Shown in pieces: positions 40,704 to 51,123 of a stretch of DNA of 64,000 nt (within the stretch, counting starts at the first letter, position 1; each line of letters opens with the position of its first letter). The position numbers and the translations under genes are program-made. The notes beneath the pieces are model-generated. The model saw nothing but the letters and a program-made list of their open reading frames with translations, did not search any database and was not told where the DNA came from. The stretch comes from Rathayibacter sp. VKM Ac-2759 (GTDB lineage: Bacteria; Actinomycetota; Actinomycetes; Actinomycetales; Microbacteriaceae). The stretch spans positions 3,534,001-3,598,000 of the forward strand of contig NZ_CP047176.1 in NCBI RefSeq assembly GCF_009834225.1, given 5' to 3'.

Positions 40704-40756
40704 TTGACACCCCGGGCACCCGCGTCTTAACCTCTGATCAGCAACAGATATATCAG
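40704..40756 (+). promoter_or_regulatory. promoter and operator of the glyA-sox operon
   Basis: TTGACA (40704-40709) is a perfect -35. TAACCT (40728-40733) is a TANNNT -10 at an 18-bp spacing. Just past the expected start, CAGATATATCAG (40745-40756) resembles the ABC-operon operator CTGGTATATCAG; both share TATATCAGT. Confidence 0.65.
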
Positions 40757-40779
40757 TCATAGAATCTCGGAGAATCGCG

Positions 40780-42105
40780 ATGACGGCCTCACTGCTCACC
40801 ACCGGCGCACCCCGCTCCGCCGCATCGCTCCTCGATGTGCCGCTGCACGAAGCGGACCCCGAGGTGCACGCCGCGATCAGCGGGGAGATCGCCCGCCAGC
40901 GCGACACCCTCGAGATGATCGCGAGCGAGAACTTCGCCCCCCTCTCGGTGATGCAGGCCCAGGGCTCGGTGCTCACGAACAAGTACGCCGAGGGCTACCC
41001 CGGGCGCCGCTACTACGGCGGCTGCGAGCACGTCGACGTGATCGAGCAGCTCGCGATCGACAGGCTGAAGGCGCTCTTCGGCGCCGAGTACGCCAACGTC
41101 CAGCCGCACTCCGGGGCCCAGGCCAACGCGGCGGCCATGTCCGCCCTGATCCAGCCGGGCGACACCATCCTCGGCCTCGACCTCGCGCACGGCGGCCACC
41201 TCACGCACGGGATGCGCCTGAACTTCTCGGGCAAGCTCTACACCGCGGTCGCCTACCACGTCGGCGAGAGCGACCACCTGGTCGACTACGCCGAGATCGC
41301 GCGCCTCGCCCTCGAGCACCGGCCGAAGCTCATCGTGGCCGGCTGGTCGGCCTACCCGCGGCAGCTCGACTTCGCCGAGTTCCGCCGGATCGCCGATCTC
41401 GTCGGCGCCTACCTCATGGTCGACATGGCGCACTTCGCCGGGCTCGTCGCCGCGGGGCTGCACCCCTCCCCCGTGCCGCACGCGCACGTCGTCACCTCCA
41501 CCACGCACAAGACCCTCGGCGGTCCGCGCGGAGGGATCATCCTGGCGACGGCCGAGCTGGGCAAGAAGTTCAACAGCTCGGTCTTCCCGGGCCAGCAGGG
41601 CGGCCCGCTCGAGCACGTCATCGCGGCGAAGGCCGTGGCCTTCAAGCTCGCCGCCGAGCCCGCCTTCCGCGAGCGGCAGGAGCGCACGCTCCGCGGCGCA
41701 GCGATCATCGCCGAGCGCCTGCTGCAGCCGGACGCGACGGCCGCGGGGATCGGCGTGGTCAGCGGCGGCACCGATGTGCACCTGGTGCTCGTCGACCTGC
41801 GGCACTCCGAGCTGAACGGCCAGGAGGCGGAGGACCGCCTGCACGAGATCGGGATCACGGTGAACCGCAACGCGGTGCCCTTCGATCCACGACCGCCGAT
41901 GATCAGCTCCGGAGTCCGGATCGGCACGCCGGCGCTCGCCGCGCGCGGCTTCGGCGACGCCGAGTTCGCCCTCGTCGCCGACGTGATCGCCGAGGTGCTC
42001 AAGCCCGGTCTCGACGCCGTCGCGACCGCCGATCTCAGCGACCGCGTCTCCGACCTCGCCCGCCGCTTCCCGCTCTACGCGGGCATGAGCACGGTGCTCG
42101 CATGA
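40780..42105 (+). CDS. glyA: serine hydroxymethyltransferase
   Basis: 441 residues, standard SHMT size. [43 protein letters not shown], the PLP Lys in [14 protein letters not shown] and a C-terminal [14 protein letters not shown] are all in place. It interconverts glycine plus 5,10-methylene-THF with serine. As the first gene of the sarcosine operon it uses both products of sarcosine oxidase. It is probably a catabolic copy; the housekeeping glyA would lie elsewhere. A CGGAGAA ribosome site precedes the ATG. Its stop overlaps soxB by 4 nt. Confidence 0.92.
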   Translation: MTASLLTTGAPRSAASLLDVPLHEADPEVHAAISGEIARQRDTLEMIASENFAPLSVMQAQGSVLTNKYAEGYPGRRYYGGCEHVDVIEQLAIDRLKALFGAEYANVQPHSGAQANAAAMSALIQPGDTILGLDLAHGGHLTHGMRLNFSGKLYTAVAYHVGESDHLVDYAEIARLALEHRPKLIVAGWSAYPRQLDFAEFRRIADLVGAYLMVDMAHFAGLVAAGLHPSPVPHAHVVTSTTHKTLGGPRGGIILATAELGKKFNSSVFPGQQGGPLEHVIAAKAVAFKLAAEPAFRERQERTLRGAAIIAERLLQPDATAAGIGVVSGGTDVHLVLVDLRHSELNGQEAEDRLHEIGITVNRNAVPFDPRPPMISSGVRIGTPALAARGFGDAEFALVADVIAEVLKPGLDAVATADLSDRVSDLARRFPLYAGMSTVLA

Positions 42106-43349
42106 GCCGCCTCGCGAACGCGCCGCGCACCCCCGGCGCCGAGCTGCCCGACCACCCCGACTTCCTCTGGGAGAACCCGACTCCGAAGCGCACCTACGAC
42201 GTCGTCATCGTCGGCGGCGGCGGTCACGGCCTCGCCACCGCCCACTACCTGGTGAAGAACCACGGCATCACCGACATCGCGGTGATCGAGCGCGGCTGGC
42301 TCGCCGGCGGCAACATGGCGCGCAACACCACGCTGATCCGCTCGAACTACCTCTGGGACGAGTCGGCCGGCATCTACGAGCACTCCCTGAAGCTGTGGGA
42401 GGGGCTCGAGGAGGACCTCGACTACCCCATCCTCTTCAGCCAGCGCGGAGTGCTGAACCTGGCGCACACCCTCCAGGACGTCCGCGACTCCCGCCGCCGG
42501 GTCGAGGCCAACAAGCTCAACGGGATCGACGCCGAGTGGGTCGACGCCGAGACGGTCAAGCAGCTGTGCCCGATCGTCAACATCTCGGACGACATCCGCT
42601 ACCCGGTCCTCGGCGCGACGTACCAGCCGCGCGCGGGCATCGCGAAGCACGACTACGTCGGCTGGGGCTTCGCCCGGCGCGTCAGCGCCGCGGGGGTGCA
42701 CCTCATCCAGGACACCCAGGTGACGGGCTTCCTCACCGAGGGCGACCGGGTCGTCGGAGTGAAGACGAACCGCGGCGACATCGGCGCGGGCCGAGTGGCC
42801 CTCACCGCCTCCGGCCACACCTCGACCCTCACCGACACGCTCGGCATCCGGGTGCCGATCCAGAGCCACCCGCTGCAGGCGCTCGTCTCCGAGCTGCTCG
42901 AGCCGGTGCATCCGACGATCGTGATGTCGAACGCCGTGCACGTGTACGTCTCGCAGGCGCACAAGGGCGAGCTCGTGATGGGGGCCGGCGTCGACTCGTA
43001 CAACGGCTACGGCCAGCGCGGCGCGTTCCACATCATCGAGCGGCAGATGGCCGCGGCCGTCGAGCTCTTCCCCGTCTTCGCGCGGGCGCACCTGCTGCGC
43101 ACCTGGGGCGGCATCGTCGACACGACTCCCGACGCGTCGCCGATCGTCGGCCTCACGCCCTACGAGAACCTCTTCCTCAACTGCGGATGGGGGACGGGCG
43201 GCTTCAAGGCGACACCCGGACTCGGCGACGTCTTCGCCCACACGATCGCGACGGGGCAGCCGCATCCGCTGGCCGCGCCGTTCTCCCTCGACCGGTTCTA
43301 CTCCGGTCGCCTCGTCGACGAGCACGGCGCCGCCGCGGTCGCCCACTAA
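42102..43349 (+). CDS. soxB: sarcosine oxidase subunit beta
   Basis: 415 residues, expected length. FAD-binding [17 protein letters not shown] near residue 33, [15 protein letters not shown], and [16 protein letters not shown] with His183, which is placed to carry the covalent FMN of heterotetrameric sarcosine oxidases. The C-terminus has [14 protein letters not shown]. The subunit holds FAD and oxidises sarcosine; electrons pass to FMN and O2. Coupled to glyA by ATGA overlap. Confidence 0.92.
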   Translation: MSRLANAPRTPGAELPDHPDFLWENPTPKRTYDVVIVGGGGHGLATAHYLVKNHGITDIAVIERGWLAGGNMARNTTLIRSNYLWDESAGIYEHSLKLWEGLEEDLDYPILFSQRGVLNLAHTLQDVRDSRRRVEANKLNGIDAEWVDAETVKQLCPIVNISDDIRYPVLGATYQPRAGIAKHDYVGWGFARRVSAAGVHLIQDTQVTGFLTEGDRVVGVKTNRGDIGAGRVALTASGHTSTLTDTLGIRVPIQSHPLQALVSELLEPVHPTIVMSNAVHVYVSQAHKGELVMGAGVDSYNGYGQRGAFHIIERQMAAAVELFPVFARAHLLRTWGGIVDTTPDASPIVGLTPYENLFLNCGWGTGGFKATPGLGDVFAHTIATGQPHPLAAPFSLDRFYSGRLVDEHGAAAVAH

Positions 43350-43360
43350 GGAGCAGCAGC

Positions 43361-43660
43361 ATGCAACTCATCGAATGCCCCTGGTGCGGTCCCCGCGAGG
43401 AGATCGAGTTCCACTACGGCGGTCAGGCGCACATCGCCTACCCCGAGGAGCCCGCCGCTCTCGACGACGTCGAGTGGGCCCACTACGTCTTCTTCCGCGA
43501 CAACGTGAAGGGCCGCTTCGCCGAGCGCTGGTCGCACTCGGCCGGCTGCCGGCGCTGGTTCGACGCGGTGCGCGACACCGTCACCTACCGCTTCGAGTCC
43601 GTCAGCAAGCCGAACGGGCACCCCGACACGATCTCCCAGAAGGAGGCTCAGACCCTGTGA
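43361..43660 (+). CDS. soxD: sarcosine oxidase subunit delta
   Basis: 99 residues, the normal size. The zinc ligands are visible as CPWCG at residues 6-10 with His and a later Cys (HSAGCRRWF). The typical ends MQLIECPWCG and ISQKEAQTL are present. It is a small zinc-binding structural subunit. AAGGAG lies 9 nt before the ATG; the stop overlaps soxA by 4 nt (GTGA). Confidence 0.92.
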   Translation: MQLIECPWCGPREEIEFHYGGQAHIAYPEEPAALDDVEWAHYVFFRDNVKGRFAERWSHSAGCRRWFDAVRDTVTYRFESVSKPNGHPDTISQKEAQTL

Positions 43661-46503
43661 CCCAGCACTTCAGAACCCAGGACGGCGGTCGCATCGACCG
43701 CTCGGCGCCGCTGACCTTCGAGTACGAGGGCGGGCTCGTGCCGGGCTTCGCCGGCGACTCCCTCGCCTCGGCCCTGCTCGCCAACGGCGTGGCCGAGGTG
43801 ACCACCAGCATCAAGTTCGGCCGGCCGCGCGGCATCGCCGCCGCCGGCTCGGAGGACCCCAGCGGCCTGATCCAGCTGGAGACCCCGTTCCCGGACCCGA
43901 TGCAGCTCGCCACCATGGTCGAGCTCGCTCCCGGCATCACCGCACGCGGGCTCCCCGGGCAGGGCGCGCTCGCGCACGACCCCGACCCGGCCCGCTACGA
44001 CACGGCGCACCTGCACGTGGACGTCCTGGTGGTGGGCGCCGGACCCGCGGGCCTGGTGGCCGCGGTGACGGCGGCCCGCGCCGGGGCCCGGGTGGCCCTG
44101 GTCGACGAGCAGTCCCTGCCCGGAGGATCGCTGCTCTCGCGGCCCGGAGCGAGCACCTGGGTCGACGGGCTGGTCGCCGAGCTCGCCTCCGCCGACGACG
44201 TGACCCTGCTGCCCCGGACGACCGTGTTCGGGGTCTACGACGACGGGCTCGCCCTCGCCGTCGAGCGCCGCACCGACCACCTCGGCATCTCCTCCCCGGC
44301 CGACGCGCTGCGCCAGCGGGTGTGGCGGATCCGCGCCCGGCGGACCGTCGTCGCCACGGGCTCGCACGAGCGCCCCGTCGTCTTCGCCGACAACGACCGG
44401 CCCGGCATCATGCTGGCCGGATCCGCGCGGACGTACCTCCACCGCTACGGCGTGCGCGTCGGAGAGGACGTCGTCGTCTTCACCACGAACGACAGCGCCT
44501 ACACCGCGGCGTTCGACCTGCACGACGCAGGGGTCCCGGTCGTCGCGATCGTCGACTCCCGGACGATCATCGGCGAGCACTGGCAGCAGGAGACCGCCCG
44601 TCGCGGCATCGACCTGCGCTACGGCAGCGTCGTCACCGGCACCTCCGGGGCGGGGCGCGTGTCCGCCGTGACCGTCGCCCGCTTCAACGGCTCGGCCTTC
44701 GGCGTGGCCGAGACCCTGGCCGCCGACACCCTGCTGGTCAGCGGCGGCTGGAACCCCGCCGTGCACCTGTACAGCCAGGCCGGCGGCACCGTGCGCTACG
44801 ACGCACGCCTGGGCGCGTTCGTCCCCGAGTCGGAGGTGCGCGGCATGACCGTCGTCGGCTCGGCGTCCGGCCGCTTCGACCTCGCGGACGTCGTGGCGCA
44901 GTCCGCCGCCGAGACCACGACCGTCCTCGACTCGCTCGGACTGACGGCTCCCGCCGCTCGTCCCGGCGACGCGGCCGTGACCCGCGACCTCGACGCCACC
45001 CCCGGCGCGGTGCTGTGGTTCGTGCCCTCCGGCGAGCCGATCGAGCTGACCACGCACTTCGTCGACCTGCAGCGCGACGCCACCGTCGCCGACATCGCCC
45101 GCGCGATCGGAGCGGGGATGCGCTCCGTCGAGCACATCAAGCGCTACACGACCATCGGCACGGCGCACGATCAGGGCAAGACGTCCGGCATCATCGCCTC
45201 CGGCATCGCCGCCGAGATCTCCGGCGGGGCGATCGGGGCGCTGGGCACCACGACGTTCCGCCCGCCGTACACCCCGGTGGCCTTCGCCGCCCTCGCCGGC
45301 CGATCCCGCGGAGAGCTCTTCGACCCGGTGCGCGTCACCGCGGTGCACGACTGGCACGTCGAGCACGGCGCCGAGTTCGAGGACGTCGGCCAGTGGAAGC
45401 GCCCCTGGTACTACCCGCAGCCCGGCGAGGACCTGCACGCGGCGGTCCTGCGCGAGACCGCGGCCGTCCGCGGCGGCGTGGGCATCCTCGACGGCTCCAC
45501 CCTCGGCAAGATCGACGTCCAGGGCGCCGACGCGGGCACGTTCCTCGACCTCGTCTACACGAACCTGATGAGCTCGCTCAAGGTCGGCTCGATCCGCTAC
45601 GGCGTGATGTGCGGCGTGGACGGCATGGTCATCGACGACGGCACGGTGCTGCGCACCGAGGAGAACCGCTTCCTGATCTACACGACCACCGGAGGGGCCG
45701 CGAAGATCCTCGACTGGCTCGAGGAGTGGCTGCAGACCGAGTGGCCGTGGCTGGAGGTGCGGCTCGCCTCGGCGACGGAGCACCTGGTCACCTTCCCGGT
45801 GGTCGGGCCGTCGTCCCGGGCGGTGATCGGCTCGCTGTTCCCCGACGTCGACGTGACGAACGACGCCTTCCCGTTCATGACCTGGCGCGACACCGAGCTC
45901 GGCGGGGTGCCCGTGCGCCTGGCCCGCGTCAGCTTCTCGGGCGAGCTCGCCTACGAGGTCACGGCGGTGAGCTGGTTCGGTCTCGACCTCTGGGAGCGCC
46001 TGGTCGCCGCGGGCGAGCCCTTCGGCATCACCCCGTACGGCACCGAGACCATGCACGTGCTGCGTGCCGAGAAGGGCTACCCGATCATCGGGCAGGACAC
46101 CGACGGCACCGTCACTCCGCAGGACCTGGGCATGTCGTGGGTCGTCTCGAAGAAGAAGGCCGACTTCATCGGCAAGCGCTCCTTCGCGCGCACCGCCAAC
46201 GCCGACCCCCGGCGCCGCCAGTTCGTCGGCATCCTGCCCGACGACGCCGCGACCGTGCTGCCCGAGGGGAGCCAGCTCGTGACCGTCGACTCCCTCGAGA
46301 CCCTGCCGGTCGCGATGCACGGCTTCGTCACGTCCAGCTACGACAGCGTCGCGCTGGGGCGGCCGTTCGCCCTCGCGCTCGTCGACGGCGGGCACGCCCG
46401 CATCGGCGAGCCGATCAACGCCGTCGTCGACGGCCGTATCGTGCCCGCCACCATCACCAGCCACGTGCTGTTCGACCCAGAAGGAGCCCGTCGTGACGGT
46501 TGA
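43657..46503 (+). CDS. soxA: sarcosine oxidase subunit alpha
   Basis: 948 residues, matching the ~960 of known SoxA. The N-terminal ~110 residues form a ferredoxin-like fold, followed by an NAD-binding domain (VLVVGAGPAGLVAAVTAARAG). The C-terminal ~380 residues are an aminomethyltransferase (GcvT-like) domain (HGAEFEDVGQWKRPWYYP, GILDGSTLGKIDVQG, FSGELAYEV) where the imine methyl is passed to THF. Start GTG 43657 has AAGGAGG upstream. Confidence 0.92.
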   Translation: MTQHFRTQDGGRIDRSAPLTFEYEGGLVPGFAGDSLASALLANGVAEVTTSIKFGRPRGIAAAGSEDPSGLIQLETPFPDPMQLATMVELAPGITARGLPGQGALAHDPDPARYDTAHLHVDVLVVGAGPAGLVAAVTAARAGARVALVDEQSLPGGSLLSRPGASTWVDGLVAELASADDVTLLPRTTVFGVYDDGLALAVERRTDHLGISSPADALRQRVWRIRARRTVVATGSHERPVVFADNDRPGIMLAGSARTYLHRYGVRVGEDVVVFTTNDSAYTAAFDLHDAGVPVVAIVDSRTIIGEHWQQETARRGIDLRYGSVVTGTSGAGRVSAVTVARFNGSAFGVAETLAADTLLVSGGWNPAVHLYSQAGGTVRYDARLGAFVPESEVRGMTVVGSASGRFDLADVVAQSAAETTTVLDSLGLTAPAARPGDAAVTRDLDATPGAVLWFVPSGEPIELTTHFVDLQRDATVADIARAIGAGMRSVEHIKRYTTIGTAHDQGKTSGIIASGIAAEISGGAIGALGTTTFRPPYTPVAFAALAGRSRGELFDPVRVTAVHDWHVEHGAEFEDVGQWKRPWYYPQPGEDLHAAVLRETAAVRGGVGILDGSTLGKIDVQGADAGTFLDLVYTNLMSSLKVGSIRYGVMCGVDGMVIDDGTVLRTEENRFLIYTTTGGAAKILDWLEEWLQTEWPWLEVRLASATEHLVTFPVVGPSSRAVIGSLFPDVDVTNDAFPFMTWRDTELGGVPVRLARVSFSGELAYEVTAVSWFGLDLWERLVAAGEPFGITPYGTETMHVLRAEKGYPIIGQDTDGTVTPQDLGMSWVVSKKKADFIGKRSFARTANADPRRRQFVGILPDDAATVLPEGSQLVTVDSLETLPVAMHGFVTSSYDSVALGRPFALALVDGGHARIGEPINAVVDGRIVPATITSHVLFDPEGARRDG

Positions 46504-47092
46504 CCTGCAGACTCCCCTCCTCACCGCGCGAGGACCTCTCGACGGCCGGGCGGAGGCGTTCGCCGCGGTGACCGGCGACGTGGCGATCCGCGCCCTCCCG
46601 CTCGCGCGCAGCTACAACATCCGCATCGACCCCGCGCGAGCGGAGGCGCTCGTCGCCGTGCTCGGCGCGCCGCTCCCCGGGGTCTCGCGCTGGAACGCGA
46701 CCGAGGACGGCGGCACGATCGTCTGGCTCGGGCCGGACGAGTTCCTGCTGAGCGACCCCGCGGGCTCGGCCGACCTCGAGACCGAGCTGCGCGCGGCGGT
46801 CCTCCCCTCGGGCGGCGCCGTCGTCGAGCAGTCGGGCCAGCGGGTCTCGGTGCTGGTCTCGGGAGACGCGCGCGGGCTGCTGGCCAAGGGCACCGCGGTC
46901 GACCTGCACCCGTCGGCGTTCCCGCTCGGCACGGCGGTGCAGAGCTTCCTCGGGCAGTCGACCGTGGTGCTCCTGGCGCGCTCGCGCGACGCGTCCGAGA
47001 TCGAGCTCCTGGTGCGCAGCTCGTTCGCCCGCTCCGTCGGCGACTGGCTGCTCGACGCCGTCGGCGACCCGCTCGCCTACCCGGCCGGCTGA
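46493..47092 (+). CDS. soxG: sarcosine oxidase subunit gamma
   Basis: 199 residues, normal for SoxG, with [21 protein letters not shown] and [13 protein letters not shown], which keep the GcvT-like fold of the gamma subunit. GTG 46493 overlaps soxA by 11 nt and has AAGGAG upstream. It completes the heterotetramer. Confidence 0.9.
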   Translation: MTVDLQTPLLTARGPLDGRAEAFAAVTGDVAIRALPLARSYNIRIDPARAEALVAVLGAPLPGVSRWNATEDGGTIVWLGPDEFLLSDPAGSADLETELRAAVLPSGGAVVEQSGQRVSVLVSGDARGLLAKGTAVDLHPSAFPLGTAVQSFLGQSTVVLLARSRDASEIELLVRSSFARSVGDWLLDAVGDPLAYPAG

Positions 47093-47106
47093 CGGGCGGC
47101 CGCGGG

Positions 47107-48486
47107 ATGGCGCTCAGCGTGTTCGACCTCTTCACGATCGGCATCGGGCCGTCCAGCTCGCACACCGTCGGCCCCATGAAGGCCGCGTACACCTTCGTCG
47201 AGCTGCTCCGCGAGAGCGGGGAGATCGATCGCGTCGCCCGCGTCTCCACGCAGCTGTTCGGGTCGCTCGGCCTCACCGGTCAGGGCCACGGCACGGTGAA
47301 GGCCGTGGTGCTGGGCCTGCGCGGCGAGCAGCCGCACCTCGTCGACCCCACGGGAGCGGACGCCCTGCTCGAGCGCGCGGAGGCGGAGGGGCGCCTCACC
47401 CTCGGCGGCACCCACTCGATCGGCTTCGACCTCCGGCGCGACGTCGTCATGCACCTGCGGAAGCGGCTCGACTTCCACACCAACGGGATGCGCTTCGACG
47501 CCGTCGACGCCGACGGCGCGCTCGTGCGCAGCCGCGACTACTACTCGATCGGCGGCGGCTTCGTCCTCGACCAGGACCAGCTCGACGGCGTCCCCGTCGT
47601 GGCGGAGGACCGACCGGTCCCCTTCCCGTTCTCCTCGGCCGACGAGCTCGTCGCGCTGGCGGGCTCGCACGGGGCGCGGATCAGCGACCTCGTGATGGCG
47701 AACGAGGTCGTCACGAGGAGCGAGGCCGAGGTCCGCGCCGGTGTCCTCCGGATCTGGGCGGTGATGCAGGAGTGCATCGACAACGGGAGCCGCGGCGAGG
47801 GTGTGCTGCCCGGGGGCCTGCGCGTCCGGCGGCGCGGCGCGGTCCAGCGGGAGCAGCTCGAGGCCGCCGGCCGCACCGACGACCCGCTGCACGCGATGGA
47901 GTGGGTCACGCTCGCCGCACTCGCCGTGAACGAGGAGAACGCGGCGGGCGGGCGGGTCGTCACCGCTCCGACGAACGGCGCCGCCGGCATCATCCCCGCG
48001 GTCCTCGACTACTACGTGCGCTTCGTGCCGGGAGCCGACGAGGACGGAGTCGTGCGCTTCCTGCTCACGGCAGCCGCCATCGGGGTGCTCTTCAAGACCA
48101 ACGCCTCGATCTCGGGAGCGGACGTCGGCTGCCAGGGCGAGGTCGGCTCGGCCTGCTCGATGGCGGCCGCCGGCCTCGCGGAGGTGCTCGGCGGCACTCC
48201 CGAGCAGATCGAGAACGCCGCCGAGATCGGCATCGAGCACAACCTCGGGCTCACCTGCGATCCCGTGGGCGGACTCGTGCAGATCCCGTGCATCGAGCGC
48301 AACGCCATCGCCTCGGTGAAGGCGATCACCGCGGCGAGGATGGCGGTGCGCGGCGACGGCGAGCACCACGTCTCGCTCGACACCGCCATCCGGACGATGC
48401 GCGAGACCGGTGCCGACATGAGCCACAAGTACAAGGAGACCGCGCTCGGCGGACTCGCCCTCACCGTCGGCACGGTCGAGTGCTGA
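47107..48486 (+). CDS. sdaA: L-serine ammonia-lyase (iron-sulfur)
   Basis: 459 residues, single-chain type. N-terminal [21 protein letters not shown], then the cluster-binding Cys residues in [18 protein letters not shown] and [18 protein letters not shown]. It deaminates serine to pyruvate and ammonia through a [4Fe-4S] cluster. Placed 14 nt after soxG, it drains the serine made by GlyA into central metabolism. Confidence 0.92.
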   Translation: MALSVFDLFTIGIGPSSSHTVGPMKAAYTFVELLRESGEIDRVARVSTQLFGSLGLTGQGHGTVKAVVLGLRGEQPHLVDPTGADALLERAEAEGRLTLGGTHSIGFDLRRDVVMHLRKRLDFHTNGMRFDAVDADGALVRSRDYYSIGGGFVLDQDQLDGVPVVAEDRPVPFPFSSADELVALAGSHGARISDLVMANEVVTRSEAEVRAGVLRIWAVMQECIDNGSRGEGVLPGGLRVRRRGAVQREQLEAAGRTDDPLHAMEWVTLAALAVNEENAAGGRVVTAPTNGAAGIIPAVLDYYVRFVPGADEDGVVRFLLTAAAIGVLFKTNASISGADVGCQGEVGSACSMAAAGLAEVLGGTPEQIENAAEIGIEHNLGLTCDPVGGLVQIPCIERNAIASVKAITAARMAVRGDGEHHVSLDTAIRTMRETGADMSHKYKETALGGLALTVGTVEC

Positions 48487-48491
48487 GCGCG

Positions 48492-49286
48492 ATGCGCGCG
48501 TCACGACTCGAGATCGTGCCGACGCCCGGCGTCGTCGACCGGATCGCGCTCTCCCTCCCCCGCGGCAGCGCGATCAGCGTGACCGCGCTCCCCCACCACG
48601 GCATCGCCACGACCGTCGAGACCGCGATCGAGCTCGCCGGGCTCGGTTTCGACGCGATCCCCCACCTGGCGGCCACCCGGATCCCGGATCGTGCGCAGCT
48701 CGCCCGGCTCCTCGACCGTCTGGACGCCGCGGGTGTGCAGAGCCTGTTCGTGATCGGCGGCGACGGCGACCGCGCCTCCTCCGCCTTCGAGCACGGCGGC
48801 GACCTGCTCGCGACGATCCGCGAGCTGACCGGCGACCGGTTCCGGCTCGGCGTCGCGGGCTACCCCGAGGGCCACCCGCAGCTCTCCGTCGGAGCGGGCA
48901 TCGACGTGCTCGCGGGCAAGGCGCCGCTGGCCGACTTCGTCGTGACGCAGATGTGCTTCAGCCCGGAGCCGATCCTCGCCTACCTGCGGGCCCTGCGGTC
49001 GCGCGGCATCGGCCTGCCCGTGTGGCTCGGCGTCCCCGGAGCCGTCCGGCTGCGCAGGCTCCTCGGGATCGCCGCCCGCATCGGAGTGGGCCCGTCCCTC
49101 TCCTTCGCGGGCAAGGGCGGCAACCTCCGCCTCCTCGGCCGCTTCGACGCACCGGGCTTCTGCGCCCGGCTGGAGACGCAGGCCGAGCAGGCCCGCCTCG
49201 ACTTCGCCGGCTTCCACGTCTACAGCTTCAACGACTTCGCACTCCGAGCACCGACCACCACCGAACACGTAGGAGAGACCCCATGA
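48492..49286 (+). CDS. methylenetetrahydrofolate reductase-family protein (catabolic MetF homologue)
   Basis: 264 residues, 30-40 shorter than housekeeping MetF. A TIM barrel with SVTALPHHG, IPHLAATRI, FVIGGDGD and the conserved GVAGYPEGHPQ and ADFVVTQMCF. The canonical EFFPPR start is reduced to LEIVPTPG, which keeps the Glu. Similar compact homologues occur in operons for C1 and methylamine catabolism. It may convert methylene-THF to methyl-THF or work in the oxidative direction. ATG 48492 is 5 nt past sdaA; GTG 48480 is possible. Overlaps dapA by 4 nt. Confidence 0.75.
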   Translation: MRASRLEIVPTPGVVDRIALSLPRGSAISVTALPHHGIATTVETAIELAGLGFDAIPHLAATRIPDRAQLARLLDRLDAAGVQSLFVIGGDGDRASSAFEHGGDLLATIRELTGDRFRLGVAGYPEGHPQLSVGAGIDVLAGKAPLADFVVTQMCFSPEPILAYLRALRSRGIGLPVWLGVPGAVRLRRLLGIAARIGVGPSLSFAGKGGNLRLLGRFDAPGFCARLETQAEQARLDFAGFHVYSFNDFALRAPTTTEHVGETP

Positions 49287-50164
49287 CCACCGACCTCAGC
49301 GGCGTCCTGACCGCACTGGCCACCCCGTTCGATCAGGACGAGCAGATCGACGTCCCCGTCCTGAAGCGCCTCGTCGACCGCTCGATCGCCGGCGGCGTCG
49401 ACGGCGTCGTGGCGGGCGGATCGACCGGCGAGTTCGCCTCCCTCAGCTCCGAGGAGCGCATCCTCCTGGTCGACACGGTGGTGCAGCACGCGGCCGGCCG
49501 CGTGCCCGTCGTCGCGCAGACCGGGGCGACGACCACGCGCGAGGCGATCCGCCTCTCCCGAGCGGCCGAGGCCTCCGGCGCGGATGTGCTCATGCTCGTC
49601 ACGCCCTACTACGAGGCGCTGTCCCTCGACGAGACGATCGCCTACCTCAGGGAGGTCATCGCGGCGGTGGAGCTCCCGGTGATGCTCTACAACATCCCGG
49701 CGGCGACGGGCGTGAACCTCGACGCCGACACCATCGGCTCCCTGGCCCGCGAGATCGACCAGGTCGAGTACGTGAAGGACTCGAGCGCGAACTGGGAGCA
49801 GGGGCTCCAGCTCATCCACCACCACGCCGACGCGGTGAAGACCTTCATCGGCTGGGACAGCTACACCTTCAGCGCCCTCGCCGAGGGCGCGGCGGGTGTC
49901 ATGGCCGGCGCCGCCAACGTGGTCCCGGCCGAGATCGTCGCCGTCAGCCGTGCCGTCGCAGCGGGCGACCTCGACGGCGCTCTCGCGCAATGGAAGCGCG
50001 TCTACCCCGTCGTCGACTCCCTCCTCTCGGCCCCGTTCATCGCCGCGGTCAAGGCGGGACTGCGACTGCAGGGGGAGCCGGCCGGCGTGCCCCGCAGCCC
50101 CCTCGCCGGTCTCACCCCCGAGGCCGAGCGGCGCATCGAGCTCGCGCTCGCCGGTCTGGCCTGA
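49283..50164 (+). CDS. dihydrodipicolinate synthase (DapA)-family aldolase
   Basis: 293 residues of the class I pyruvate aldolase superfamily. GGSTGEFASLSSEER, TPYYEALS, the active-site Tyr in MLYNIPAATG and the Schiff-base Lys in EYVKDSS are conserved. AGGAGAG precedes the ATG, which overlaps the metF stop by 4 nt, so it belongs to the sarcosine operon. Lysine synthesis is unlikely in this setting. A pyruvate-dependent aldolase acting on an aldehyde (even formaldehyde) or on another substrate of the pathway is possible; this is inference. Confidence 0.78.
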   Translation: MTTDLSGVLTALATPFDQDEQIDVPVLKRLVDRSIAGGVDGVVAGGSTGEFASLSSEERILLVDTVVQHAAGRVPVVAQTGATTTREAIRLSRAAEASGADVLMLVTPYYEALSLDETIAYLREVIAAVELPVMLYNIPAATGVNLDADTIGSLAREIDQVEYVKDSSANWEQGLQLIHHHADAVKTFIGWDSYTFSALAEGAAGVMAGAANVVPAEIVAVSRAVAAGDLDGALAQWKRVYPVVDSLLSAPFIAAVKAGLRLQGEPAGVPRSPLAGLTPEAERRIELALAGLA

Positions 50165-50168
50165 CGCC

Positions 50169-51068
50169 GTGTCCACGACGACGGCCGAGGCGCCGACCGG
50201 CGCGGGCGCGCCCGAGAGTCCCAGCACGCGCTTCGTGCTCACCGCGTCGTGCGCGGAGCGCCACGGCGTCGTCAGGGCGGTCACGGAGTTCATCGACAGC
50301 GCCGGGTTCACGATCGACGAGCATCAGCAGTTCGACGATCCCGATCGTCGGCAGCTCTTCCTGCGCACGAGCTTCTCGGGCGGTCCGGCGACGACGGTCG
50401 CCGACCTGAGGGAGGCGTTCGCCCCCGTCGCGAGCGGGCTCGACATGACCTTCACGATCTCGGGACCGCGCCGCCCGCGGGTGCTCGTCCTGGTCTCCCG
50501 GGAAGGGCACTGCCTGAACGACCTCGTCTTCCGCTGGCGGTCCGACGATCTCGGCGGCGATCTGGTGCTGGTGGCCTCGAATCACGAGATCCTGCGCTCG
50601 ATGGCCGAGGCGGCGGACCTGCCCTTCCGGCACATCCCCGTCACGGCCGACACCAAGGCCGAGGCGGAGCGGGAGCTGCAGGCGCTGATCGAGGAGCACG
50701 AGGTCGATCTCGTCGTCCTCGCCCGGTACATGCAGGTGCTCTCGGAGGAGTTCGTCGCGGCGCACGCGGGCCGACTGATCAACATCCACCACTCGTTCCT
50801 GCCCGGCTTCAAGGGCGCCCGGCCCTACCACCAGGCCTACGACCGCGGGGTGAAGTACGTCGGAGCCACCGCGCACTACGTGACCGCGGAGCTCGACGAG
50901 GGCCCGATCATCGAGCAGGAGGTGATCCGGGTGACGCATGCGCACGGTCCCGCCGGTCTCGCCACGGTGGGACGCGACGCCGAGGCCCTCGCGCTCTCGA
51001 GGGCCGTCCGCTGGCACAACCAGGGGCGGGTGCTCCTGAACGGGTCGCGGACGGTCGTCTTCCCCTGA
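50169..51068 (+). CDS. purU: formyltetrahydrofolate deformylase
   Basis: 299 residues from GTG 50169. An N-terminal ACT domain (CAERHGVVRAVTEFIDSAGF) is followed by the formyltransferase fold with LVLVSREGHCLNDL, the catalytic Asn-His in NIHHSFLPGFKGA and Asp in ELDEGPIIEQ. It hydrolyses 10-formyl-THF to formate and THF, recycling folate when one-carbon units are in excess. Last structural gene of the sarcosine operon. folD, usual beside purU in such clusters, is absent. Confidence 0.9.
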   Translation: MSTTTAEAPTGAGAPESPSTRFVLTASCAERHGVVRAVTEFIDSAGFTIDEHQQFDDPDRRQLFLRTSFSGGPATTVADLREAFAPVASGLDMTFTISGPRRPRVLVLVSREGHCLNDLVFRWRSDDLGGDLVLVASNHEILRSMAEAADLPFRHIPVTADTKAEAERELQALIEEHEVDLVVLARYMQVLSEEFVAAHAGRLINIHHSFLPGFKGARPYHQAYDRGVKYVGATAHYVTAELDEGPIIEQEVIRVTHAHGPAGLATVGRDAEALALSRAVRWHNQGRVLLNGSRTVVFP

Positions 51069-51123
51069 TGGCCGCCGCGAGCCGTGACTCCGAAGGGGGA
51101 CAGGGCGACCTGTCAAGCAACGG

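Noticed and set aside
43648..46524. A 958-codon minus-strand frame opposite soxA
   Set aside because: Antisense shadow of a clear soxA gene, with Gly/Val/Asp/Arg-rich sequence and no domain.
49283..50164. Biosynthetic dapA for lysine
   Set aside because: It is embedded and translationally coupled in the sarcosine operon with no dapB or other lysine genes near.
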